The notes under the pieces are model-generated. The model had not been told where the DNA came from and did not search any database. It saw only the letters and a program-made list of their open reading frames with translations. A program made the position numbers and the translations under genes. A DNA stretch of 9,673 nt from JABICX01 sp964528765 (GTDB taxonomy: Archaea > Nanobdellota > Nanobdellia > UBA10117 > JABICX01), in contig CAZGVA010000031.1 of NCBI GenBank assembly GCA_964528765.1, forward strand, positions 1 through 9,673, read 5' to 3'. The first letter of the stretch is position 1; each line of letters begins with the position of its first letter. Of the stretch, positions 1 to 6,825 are shown one piece after another.

Positions 1-229
1 CATCTGCAGGAAATTTTATTGAATATATACCATCTAATACTAAATCTGATTTATATTCAACACTATTTATCTGTGCGGAAATTACAGTATCATCAACCGC
101 AATTTGATCATCTATTGTAACATTACCTGTAAAAACATTAGGAATACCTGGAATTGCTAAAACCGTAGGAATCCCTGAAAAAAATAAAAGCATAACTAAA
201 ACGTATAAAAATGTATTTTTAACTTGCAT
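1..229 (-). CDS. Secreted surface protein, N-terminal fragment (runs off the window)
   Basis: Only the first 76 codons are in the window; the gene continues past base 1. The protein begins MQVKNTFLYVLVMLLFFSG, a short basic start and a hydrophobic stretch ending near 'TVLA', which reads as an export signal. The mature part begins with a segment of the form 'P.VFTGNVTIDDQIAVDDTVISA', then 'LDGIYSIKFPAD'. This resembles the small beta-rich domain ('F.G.VT.....A..GT.I.A......G.Y.') that recurs in archaeal exported proteins; that match is from memory. The ATG at 229 has no Shine-Dalgarno sequence. A TATA-like run about 25 bases upstream would place transcription start at or next to this ATG, suggesting a leaderless message. 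The upstream ATG at 234 is in another frame and closes after 12 codons. It follows the 953-aa secreted protein gene by 61 bp on the same strand. Substrate or partner is unknown. Confidence 0.75.
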   Translation of the reverse strand, partial: MQVKNTFLYVLVMLLFFSGIPTVLAIPGIPNVFTGNVTIDDQIAVDDTVISAQINSVEYKSDLVLDGIYSIKFPAD

Positions 230-240
230 GTCATAAATTT

Positions 241-283
241 AAAACAATAAATAAAAAGATTATGTAGGTCTAACCTACATAAT
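241..283 (-). terminator. Hairpin plus T-rich run ending the 953-aa gene
   Basis: Just past the stop codon at 291-293, the arms ATTATGTAGGT (259-269) and ACCTACATAAT (273-283) are perfect inverted complements: an 11-bp stem with a 3-base loop. On the minus strand the stem is followed by CTTTTTATTTATTGTTTT (258-241). Archaeal termination mainly needs the T-rich tract; the strong stem makes this look like a classical intrinsic terminator as well. Confidence 0.7.
249..264 (-). promoter_or_regulatory. BRE/TATA-like promoter for the leftmost surface protein gene
   Basis: Read on the minus strand, CATAATCT (264-257) is followed by TTTTATTT (256-249). The first part agrees with the archaeal BRE pattern CRNAAANN at all but one defined position, and the second is a TATA-like box. 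Its centre lies about 25 bases before the ATG at 229, the usual archaeal TATA-to-start distance, so a leaderless transcript is expected. The element overlaps the terminator-like hairpin and T-run of the upstream gene. Confidence 0.45.
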
Positions 284-290
284 AAAACAT

Positions 291-3152
291 CTATGCTGCG
301 CCAGGTCCGTATTGTACATCGTCAGTTACAAGTACCCAATAACCTGCACCATCAATCATTGCTGAGCTTGTGCCGATATTCAAGTATGTACTTGTTCCAT
401 CATATGCATAAGCATTTGCTAATTCATCAGATATTCCTGCAAAATATTGACTTCGTGTTGCAGTCGATGATAGACCCATTTTTGTGTATCCTACCATATT
501 CCAACCATCTGTAAGTGTATATGTTGGAGGTAATTCGCCAGGTTTAGCAAGATATGTTCCTGAAAAGATTATATCATCTGCAGTATCCATATCAATCCAA
601 TAACCATTTCCATCTTCAAATGTTAATAAATCACTATTTATATCCGTTGGTTTATACCAAAGCCAATCAACTGCGACTGGGTCATAATACCAAACAATTT
701 CAACATTTGAATCAATACCGGCTAATACATTCACAATATTTTCATCATCTAATAACAATGGTGTAGAGAACATATTCCATCCAATATCTAAACTAACTGT
801 CTCGTCTGGATATGAAATTGCACTAACTGTTACTAAACCTTCACCTGTATTAGTTATTTGATTATCTGCTTTATCTACAGCAACAACTGCAAAATAATAT
901 GTCTCGTAATCTTCTAATGGACTACCACAAATTGAATTCGCATCAAATGATTCTAATCCAGGTGCCGCAATACCAAAATGACAAGCTGTGGATACATCAG
1001 TGAAAGCACTGTCTTTCCATCCATACAAATTATATTGCTCGATTCCTGCAAGGCCAACATCAGTAGTATCTGTCCAAGTTACAGTAATTGTTCGAGTTGC
1101 ACCAGTTGTGTCTATTGCAGATAATCCTGTAACTGCATTTGGGTCTTGTGAATCTTCAATTATACGTACTTGATCAAAATTACCCACATTTGCGGCTAAA
1201 TCTTTGCCTCTAATACACAAGTAATTATCTGCATTTTGATATCCAGTTAAATCAAAAATAAAGTTTATTGTGTCCGCTGTATTTGTCCATAATGACGTGC
1301 CATTACATGTAGCAACAGTATCATATTTTACTTGATATGTATCCCAATTTGTATCCGAACTTGGTGTACCTAATGTCAAAACAATCTGATCTGCATTAAT
1401 TATTGAATCAGCAGGTGCATTAATTACAAGTGTAGCTGGTACAGTAAAATCTGTATTTATTGTTTCACTTGTATCTGTAATTGAATTTCCAGCCAAATCA
1501 TCAACAGTTATACTAACTACTGCTGAACCTTCTGTTTCAAATCCATCAAGAGTTCTTGAATAGCAATAATCATATGTTCCGCTAAGACAACTTGTAGAAC
1601 CTGTATCAGTCATTGTTTTACCACCGATAGTAACTAAACCAATCTGAAATAAATTATCTTCAGTTATATTGAAACCAATATACACGGTATCTCCAATTTT
1701 ATAATAATCTGGAGACACTGCAATTGTATCAATTATTGGTAAAGTATTATCAACAGTAATTGCATCAGTTGTTGTATCTGTTAACGTATTACTTGCTCTA
1801 TCCTGTGCATCAATTGTTATATTACATAATTCAAGTGCTGTTGCAGGAACATTATAATCATAATACCAAACTAAATTATTTGTTTTAGTCATAGGTACAT
1901 AAGTAATAATATTATCTGAACAATCAATTGAAATCTCTGGAACATTTACTTCATCAATTCCAGCTGTAGCTTCTGTAAATGTTGCAGTTATTGTTAAAGT
2001 ATCTGAATCATTTACAACTTGTTCTGAATTTCCAGCATCACCATCTGATACATCACCATCTGCATATGCTAAAGCAACTGTTGGTGCAGTATTATCTATA
2101 ACAACTGCTGGAAAATTTGAGGTATCTGACAATCCAGCATTATCTGTAACATTTATTGGTACTGTATATAAATTATCAGCAACAGTTCCAGAAATTGGAC
2201 TTGTAGTTAATTCCCACTTACTATTACTTGCATTGTAAATCATTAATTCGGCCGTACTCCAAGTACCATCAATAAAATTAAGATTTGCTGTAACAGACGC
2301 TACGCCTGAAAGAGTATCACTTGCTCCAACTTCAAAACTAATTACATCGCCAGCATTAGCAAAATAATAATTAGAAATTGCATTATAATCTAAATTAGTA
2401 ATAACTACACTATCGGTTGTAGGGTCTACAGTATCAACATAAAATGGTCCAATGTGTGCTGCTTCGCCATCCCAATTACCTGCATTATCAACACTTCTTA
2501 TGTGGAAATAATGTGCATTACCATCAGCTACTATACAAGTATCTGTTTCAACATTATCTTCTAAATTTTTTGTTGTAGTTGGTAATGTTCCTGGAGTTGT
2601 ATCACATACAACAGAATAACCATCTAAACCTGCATCACCGACATCAACTGCATCAGTCCAATTAAGAACAATATTATTGTCTGTACTCCATACTGAAGGT
2701 GTGTGCGGTGTTGCGTCCAAATTAGTTACTAATCCAGGTTCTGAATTATCTATTGTAAATTCGTTAGATATATCATTAAATTGTGTAGGCTGACCAACAA
2801 CATATATTTGAATTTGATAGTCGTCGTCATCATCAATACTTGGACCGTACAAAACGCCAGTTGTATCAAATGTATGACTTAAATCAGTTACAGGTACATT
2901 TATTGCAAATGCACTAATTGCATGTGGTAAACCACCATCATTTAAAACAAGATTAATCATCTCGCCAGTTGCACAACCCGTTAAACTATTTGTCCAAGTT
3001 ATTGTTTGTGTTCCTGCCCAAGTTTCTCCACCAATTGGTGCAGTTAAATCAATCGTTCCGCCAGTACACGCTGCTTCTGCTGATGGGATAAAACCCAACG
3101 TAATCATTGTTATCATTAATATTATTATCTTACTTGACATATTTTTCATCAT
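291..3152 (-). CDS. Large secreted multi-module Ig/FN3-like surface protein, 953 aa
   Basis: An exported modular protein, probably a cell-surface, adhesion or structural component. Residues 1-28 form a signal peptide ending SAEAA. Residues ~29-135 match the Kre9/KNH-like Ig fold ('LTAPIGGETW...TITW', ending 'EFTIDNSEP'). An FN3-like module follows (~140-238), then Ig-like repeats of about 100-115 residues whose boundaries show a recurring 'VDxTxP' pattern near 240, 353, 468 and 568, then a second FN3-like module (~668-778, 'VTGLSAI...ITVTWTD'). The C-terminus holds two related units: GWNMFSTPL...NGYWIDM (791-855) and GWNMVGYT...AGYWVLV (883-942). It contains 12 cysteines in six local pairs. 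No C-terminal transmembrane helix or sorting tail is visible; it ends GPGAA. A GAGGT Shine-Dalgarno at 3160-3156 is 3 bases from the first ATG and 6 from the second (3149), so the second may be the true start. It is acidic and poor in lysine. Substrate unknown. Confidence 0.9.
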   Translation of the reverse strand: MMKNMSSKIIILMITMITLGFIPSAEAACTGGTIDLTAPIGGETWAGTQTITWTNSLTGCATGEMINLVLNDGGLPHAISAFAINVPVTDLSHTFDTTGVLYGPSIDDDDDYQIQIYVVGQPTQFNDISNEFTIDNSEPGLVTNLDATPHTPSVWSTDNNIVLNWTDAVDVGDAGLDGYSVVCDTTPGTLPTTTKNLEDNVETDTCIVADGNAHYFHIRSVDNAGNWDGEAAHIGPFYVDTVDPTTDSVVITNLDYNAISNYYFANAGDVISFEVGASDTLSGVASVTANLNFIDGTWSTAELMIYNASNSKWELTTSPISGTVADNLYTVPINVTDNAGLSDTSNFPAVVIDNTAPTVALAYADGDVSDGDAGNSEQVVNDSDTLTITATFTEATAGIDEVNVPEISIDCSDNIITYVPMTKTNNLVWYYDYNVPATALELCNITIDAQDRASNTLTDTTTDAITVDNTLPIIDTIAVSPDYYKIGDTVYIGFNITEDNLFQIGLVTIGGKTMTDTGSTSCLSGTYDYCYSRTLDGFETEGSAVVSITVDDLAGNSITDTSETINTDFTVPATLVINAPADSIINADQIVLTLGTPSSDTNWDTYQVKYDTVATCNGTSLWTNTADTINFIFDLTGYQNADNYLCIRGKDLAANVGNFDQVRIIEDSQDPNAVTGLSAIDTTGATRTITVTWTDTTDVGLAGIEQYNLYGWKDSAFTDVSTACHFGIAAPGLESFDANSICGSPLEDYETYYFAVVAVDKADNQITNTGEGLVTVSAISYPDETVSLDIGWNMFSTPLLLDDENIVNVLAGIDSNVEIVWYYDPVAVDWLWYKPTDINSDLLTFEDGNGYWIDMDTADDIIFSGTYLAKPGELPPTYTLTDGWNMVGYTKMGLSSTATRSQYFAGISDELANAYAYDGTSTYLNIGTSSAMIDGAGYWVLVTDDVQYGPGAA

Positions 3153-3155
3153 ATT

Positions 3156-3208
3156 ACCTCATATGTTTATTAATTAAAAAAGCTCAAGTACTTATATAAA
3201 AATTTGTG
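3156..3208 (-). promoter_or_regulatory. Consensus BRE-TATA promoter and Shine-Dalgarno of the 953-aa gene
   Basis: On the minus strand CACAAATT (3208-3201) fits the archaeal BRE consensus CRNAAANN exactly and is followed directly by TTTATATA (3200-3193). Transcription should begin about 25 bases downstream, near 3170-3173, giving a leader of about 20 bases. That leader contains GAGGT at 3160-3156, the only strong Shine-Dalgarno seen in the window. This is the clearest promoter here and implies that the gene can be transcribed separately from the upstream 1092-aa gene. Confidence 0.7.
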
Positions 3209-3269
3209 AACTCCTATTTAGAGATTTAAGCAAACAAATGAATTTACCGGATGGAATAACTGCTACGCA

Positions 3270-3323
3270 AATACAATTTAAAATTAAATTAACAAAAACC
3301 AAATCGGTAATTATATTTCCGAT
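3270..3323 (-). terminator. Weak hairpin and T-rich tract ending the 1092-aa gene
   Basis: ATCGG (3303-3307) and CCGAT (3319-3323) can form a 5-bp stem whose 11-base loop contains the TAA stop (3313-3311). On the minus strand it is followed by T-rich DNA (TTGGTTTTTGTTAATTTAAT and onward to about 3270). The stem is short, but the T-rich tract alone fits archaeal termination. The remaining 158-bp gap holds the promoter of the next gene and nothing else recognised. Confidence 0.45.
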
Positions 3324-6300
3324 GGACTTTTTTCCCGAGTTTTTATTAACAATAAAATGATAAACGCAATAAAAAATAATAAACTAATTGATATCAAACG
3401 ATTTTCTGCAATCCAATTTGCAGGTCCAATTACTGCACCTGTAATACTATTGATGCCATCTCCATCACCTAATTCAATTTCAGCTTCATTTAATTTAGTT
3501 TCGTCAACAGCAGTTACAGAATATTCAGTTTCTCCTGCATCTTTAGGTATTTGCCTCATAGAAAAATCAATGCGACCATTTGTAATAGAATTTAATTTAA
3601 TTTGAACTAAGTAAGCTAATTTATAATCAATATCAACAATTTTTTCTTCACCAACACTTAATAAAACTGTAACCGATTCTCCAGAAATATTTATTTTAGC
3701 AGTGTCATTTTCAACATTATCTAATGTAGCTGTATACAATAATTCATCAACACTAAATGATTTACCAATTTTTTGTGGAACATTATTTAATTCCTGGTAT
3801 TCGCTAGTTAAAACTAAAGCATTTAAATCAAAACTTCCGCTTCCGCTTCCACCTTCATTTTCGTTCCCAGCATCATAACTACCTGAACTTGCGGGTGTAA
3901 ATGGTGATGATGGTGCGTTATGAATTTCAAACATAGTTGAAATATCATTAATCAAAATATTATCTGTTAGCTGTATAATGATTTGATAACCCGAACCATC
4001 CATTAAATCAGTTGTGTCTAATTCGTAACTTAAATCAATAAGGGGTACTGTCGCAAATTTTCCATCTGGCAAATACATTGATCCACCCTTATAAACAATC
4101 AAATCAACTAGATGGTTAGAATTATTACAACTTAATGAACTAATGTCCCAAGTTATTATTTGTTTTCCACTAAGCGTTTCTCCACCTTCAGGAAAAGTTA
4201 AGATTAAACCGGGTTTTTCAAGAACATAACATTTATCATACTCATCACTTAATGGCAAATAATCAATATTATCCATTGAATCATTTTCATCATCAAATTC
4301 TAAAGGTACATCACAAAAACCATCTAAATTTACATCTGCACAAGTATCTGAATACCCTGTGCCATATATATCTGTCCAATAATTACCACCAATTTCATTA
4401 CCTAAACTATATACTCTATCTCCGACTTGTTGCGGAACATTAAACTCACTTTCATGCAATAAATAAGCAAGGTTCGTGTCTGTTATTGAATCATATAATT
4501 TACCTGGATAAATCAAAACATTTTCATCGTCAGAATTTAATGAACTTTCTTCAGCAGTTTGAACAATTAAATTATTGTAAAATAATGTATTAAATGGATA
4601 ATATGCTGTTGTGTATACAGCATTGCTATTTCCAATAAATTTAACTGGATCTTCACCATATATTTCATTATTACGAATAGTATTATTTCCACCGCTCAAC
4701 CAAACATTCCACTCATCTAATCGCTGATGCCTACTTTCTAACTCAAATGTACCATAATCTGCATACATCCAATTATCTTCAATTAAACCATCAGAACCGG
4801 CAGTTTCAAAACAATATTCCGTATAATAATCTGCATCAGTTCCAAGAACATTATCCAATACTTCATAGTCATATGTATATTCGCCAATCTTAATTGCGTA
4901 TGAATTTGTTGGCAAAACATTATTTGATATTATAACTCGGTGATTATCTGCGTCACCCAGAACAATTCCTTTTTGATGACGATCAACTAAACCTGGGTCA
5001 TTTAAATCGGGATATGGATCGAAAGTATTATCATCAATTATTATATCACTACCACTAACTTGCATAAACGTACAATCATCTTCATTTGAACAATAACCGT
5101 CATTACTCAAAATCTGTACAAACTCAAGATTTGTTGCAGTGATTGGTGTTTCTTCAGAATCGATATCATTATTTTCAAGTAATCCATTTGTAATTTGTGA
5201 AAAATAAATACCCAATGCATTATCAACTTCAACATTACAATTTCTTACAGTAATATCTTCGGCGTGGTTATCATCACAAAAACGATCTGAATATACTTCA
5301 ATTGCAGCTCTACTGGAATCTGTCAAAGTTCCTTCAATTTGATGTCCATCACAATCAAGCTCAATATCATCTCCAATAATCGCAATGATTGGTAATCCAT
5401 ATGCTGGAGTACATCCAGTAATATCTTCATTAAGAACTGTATCTTCAAAAATAGCCATTCCGCAATAAAGTGAGTCATTAAAATGTGTGCTCAATGGATA
5501 ATCATCCTCATTATCTGCATTTAAAGAAAATTTTACATCACAAAAACCATCTAAATCTGCATCGACACAAGTATCTGAAAAACCTGTTCCATCAAAATTA
5601 GTCCAGTAATTACCGCCAATAATATCTCCATCAGAATATATTCGCGCACCATATTGTGGCAAATCACTCCAATCATTTTCCAAAATATTTAAAGATGGAT
5701 TTGAATTAAATTTTGGCTGGCCTGGAGATTTAAATAAATTATTATAAATTTTTACATTTTCTGCATTATTAAAATAAAACATTACATTATGATTTGAGGT
5801 AAAAGTATTACCATAAATATAATTAGTAACAGAAATATCTTGCAAAGCTAAAGTATTAGTTCCATACGTTGCTGTTGATGTAAACGCATTATTATAAATA
5901 TAATTATTTTCAGAATTACTAATATGTAATGCTGTCTCGCTGGTAGTTATATCATTATTATAAACATTACAACAACTTACTTCACCATTAAGATAAATAT
6001 CATTTGTTCCAGAACCTTCAATGAGATTGTCTCGTATTGTACATAAACTATTACGACCAACTGTAATACCGCCATTAACTAGATGATTATTTTCAACAAG
6101 ATTATATTTACTCGAGCTTATTCCCATTAACTGTACAGCGTCATTAACATCAACATAATTATCTCGCACAATACTATTACTGCCATGCTCAACTCGAATT
6201 CCAACTCCGGCATGATTAAAAAATAGATTATTATTTTCAACTAACGCATTGCTACGAACATTAATACCAACAGTTGCTCCATCGCCACGAACATTGCAAT

Positions 6301-6589
6301 TATGAATAATAACATTATTTAATTTTGCACTAATAACTATTGCTGGATTCGCAGTTCCAACATCTAATTCAATTGTATAATCTGCACAATCAAAAACGAC
6401 ATCTTCTGAACGAATATCTACGGCATAACTACCTACACAATCAAGAATATCTTCTGTAAGTGTATATGTGCCAGGCTCACTAATGATTTGATTACACATA
6501 CCTTGTGTAAATGTTGTAGGTGATGCAGTTACAATAAAAGGCATTACTGCTAAAAAAATTAGCAAAATAAAAAGTATCTTCTTCATCAT
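3311..6589 (-). CDS. Membrane-anchored surface protein with two NosD-like beta-helix domains, 1092 aa
   Basis: An exported, C-terminally anchored envelope protein; parallel beta-helices of this NosD/CASH type usually bind or process polysaccharide, but no catalytic site is identifiable here. A signal peptide covers ~1-22 (MMKKILFILLIFLAVMPFIV, then TAS). Helix domain A (~30-366) starts with 'G.YTLTEDILDC...VVFDC' and has short repeats such as 'NYIYNNAFTS'. Domain B (~376-781) restarts with the same opening ('LNEDITGC...IELDC'). Both close with GGNYWT, then a calcium-loop-like DxDxDGxxD (343-351) or its variant DxNxDGxxD (752-760). A Kre9/KNH-like Ig module (~787-890), a Ser/Gly linker (893-920), a membrane-proximal beta domain (~925-1015), ITGAVIG (1049-1055) and one transmembrane helix (~1063-1084) with a short basic tail follow. 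Expected topology is outside with an anchored C-terminus. The ATG at 6589 and a second at 6586 are both possible; only a weak AGGG (6599-6596) precedes them. Confidence 0.9.
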   Translation of the reverse strand: MMKKILFILLIFLAVMPFIVTASPTTFTQGMCNQIISEPGTYTLTEDILDCVGSYAVDIRSEDVVFDCADYTIELDVGTANPAIVISAKLNNVIIHNCNVRGDGATVGINVRSNALVENNNLFFNHAGVGIRVEHGSNSIVRDNYVDVNDAVQLMGISSSKYNLVENNHLVNGGITVGRNSLCTIRDNLIEGSGTNDIYLNGEVSCCNVYNNDITTSETALHISNSENNYIYNNAFTSTATYGTNTLALQDISVTNYIYGNTFTSNHNVMFYFNNAENVKIYNNLFKSPGQPKFNSNPSLNILENDWSDLPQYGARIYSDGDIIGGNYWTNFDGTGFSDTCVDADLDGFCDVKFSLNADNEDDYPLSTHFNDSLYCGMAIFEDTVLNEDITGCTPAYGLPIIAIIGDDIELDCDGHQIEGTLTDSSRAAIEVYSDRFCDDNHAEDITVRNCNVEVDNALGIYFSQITNGLLENNDIDSEETPITATNLEFVQILSNDGYCSNEDDCTFMQVSGSDIIIDDNTFDPYPDLNDPGLVDRHQKGIVLGDADNHRVIISNNVLPTNSYAIKIGEYTYDYEVLDNVLGTDADYYTEYCFETAGSDGLIEDNWMYADYGTFELESRHQRLDEWNVWLSGGNNTIRNNEIYGEDPVKFIGNSNAVYTTAYYPFNTLFYNNLIVQTAEESSLNSDDENVLIYPGKLYDSITDTNLAYLLHESEFNVPQQVGDRVYSLGNEIGGNYWTDIYGTGYSDTCADVNLDGFCDVPLEFDDENDSMDNIDYLPLSDEYDKCYVLEKPGLILTFPEGGETLSGKQIITWDISSLSCNNSNHLVDLIVYKGGSMYLPDGKFATVPLIDLSYELDTTDLMDGSGYQIIIQLTDNILINDISTMFEIHNAPSSPFTPASSGSYDAGNENEGGSGSGSFDLNALVLTSEYQELNNVPQKIGKSFSVDELLYTATLDNVENDTAKINISGESVTVLLSVGEEKIVDIDYKLAYLVQIKLNSITNGRIDFSMRQIPKDAGETEYSVTAVDETKLNEAEIELGDGDGINSITGAVIGPANWIAENRLISISLLFFIAFIILLLIKTREKSPSEI
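4247..4393 (-). repeat. Beta-helix cap repeat, copy B (residues 733-781)
   Basis: This encodes GGNYWTD, then GTGYSDTCADVNLDGFCDV and an acidic 'DYLPL' end. It is the second copy of a cap that closes each beta-helix half of the 1092-aa protein. A 23-bp identical DNA stretch (4307-4329) matches 5534-5556 in the other copy, 1227 bp (409 codons) away, and the surrounding DNA remains alignable without gaps. Confidence 0.75.
5492..5617 (-). repeat. Beta-helix cap repeat, copy A (residues 325-366)
   Basis: This encodes GGNYWTN, then GTGFSDTCVDADLDGFCDV and an acidic 'DDYPL' end. The DxDxDG loop resembles calcium-binding loops, and the flanking cysteine pair could form a disulfide. It is the counterpart of the cap in the second half of the same protein; the preserved register suggests internal duplication of a whole beta-helix unit. 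Confidence 0.75.
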
Positions 6590-6600
6590 ATATATCCCTG

Positions 6601-6656
6601 TATACTGTTTACTTGAATATATATAAATAAGTTTATAGTTTAAAATATACAGTATA
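6601..6656 (-). promoter_or_regulatory. Promoter region of the 1092-aa gene with inverted repeats
   Basis: A TATA box reads TTTATATA on the minus strand (6627-6620). Start of transcription is expected near 6598, only about 10 bases before the ATG at 6589, so the leader is very short or absent. The TATA box lies between the 8-bp inverted arms TATACTGT (6601-6608) and ACAGTATA (6649-6656). The distal arm is part of a perfect TATAC-A-GTATA palindrome (6646-6656). These arms could be operator half-sites; no regulator is assigned. Confidence 0.5.
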
Positions 6657-6666
6657 GATTATACAA

Positions 6667-6719
6667 TTAAAAAGTTAGAGCTTTACTTAGATCTTTAATC
6701 TTAACTCGCTTCTGTTTCA
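6667..6719 (-). repeat. Displaced copy of the glyS 3' end (in-frame tail remnant)
   Basis: This 53-bp stretch aligns without gaps to the last 53 bp of glyS (6773-6825), 106 bp away, with about 50 of 53 bases identical; 39 bp (6681-6719 and 6787-6825) are identical. It keeps the reading frame and the stop: with GTG at 6720-6718 it reads (M)KQKRVKIKDLSKALTF-stop, against MKQKRVKIKDLSKALNF-stop in glyS. An in-frame TGA lies about 18 bases upstream, so at most a 17-residue peptide could be made. It may be a partial gene duplication, an attachment-site-like copy or an assembly effect. It is not a functional gene as far as can be seen. Confidence 0.85.
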
Positions 6720-6766
6720 CAAACTTCAGAAAGTTTGATCATCAGCAGCTTCGCATTGCTAGCTGC
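6720..6766 (-). other. Two small hairpins just after glyS
   Basis: The 53-bp spacer between the glyS tail and its displaced copy is largely two inverted repeats. CAAACTT (6720-6726) pairs with AAGTTTG (6731-6737) around a 4-base loop. GCAGCT (6745-6750) pairs with AGCTGC (6761-6766) around a 10-base loop. The second is unusually GC-rich for this window and lies 6 bases beyond the glyS stop. Neither is followed by a clear T-run on the minus strand, so a terminator role is uncertain. Confidence 0.5.
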
Positions 6767-6772
6767 AAAATA

Positions 6773-6825
6773 TTAAAAGTTTAGCGCTTTACTTAGATCT
6801 TTAATCTTAACTCGCTTCTGTTTCA
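6773..6825 (-). repeat. glyS 3' end, source copy of the tail duplication
   Basis: These are the last 53 bp of glyS, including the TAA stop (6775-6773) and codons for the final 16 residues. It is repeated downstream at 6667-6719. The few differences cluster next to the stop codon. Because this copy is the real end of a conserved gene, it is taken as the original. Confidence 0.85.

Noticed and set aside
293..1173. Plus-strand reading frames opposite the 953-aa gene, rich in His, Leu and Tyr
   Set aside because: Their composition follows from reading Asp/Asn/Thr/Ile-rich codons backwards; no start signals or families are seen.
312..2748. Repeated short motifs on the plus strand (such as 'attatctgta' and 'gtatctg') as a CRISPR or iteron array
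   Set aside because: They are irregularly spaced and in register with the VDxTxP boundaries and Thr/Asp/Asn codons of the Ig-like repeats; they reflect protein repeats.
3357..4443. Plus-strand reading frames opposite the 1092-aa gene
   Set aside because: They are antisense shadows of the surface protein; one has a hydrophobic look only because it mirrors the anchor-domain codons.
6718..6746. C/D-box-like signals on the minus strand after glyS (TGATGA then CTGA)
   Set aside because: There is only one C-like and one D-like box, spaced about 9 bases, with no C'/D' pair and no terminal stem. This is too little for an archaeal C/D guide RNA; the combination is expected by chance.
6720..6766. The two hairpins after glyS as an intrinsic terminator
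   Set aside because: Neither stem is followed by a T-run on the minus strand, so they were listed as hairpins only.
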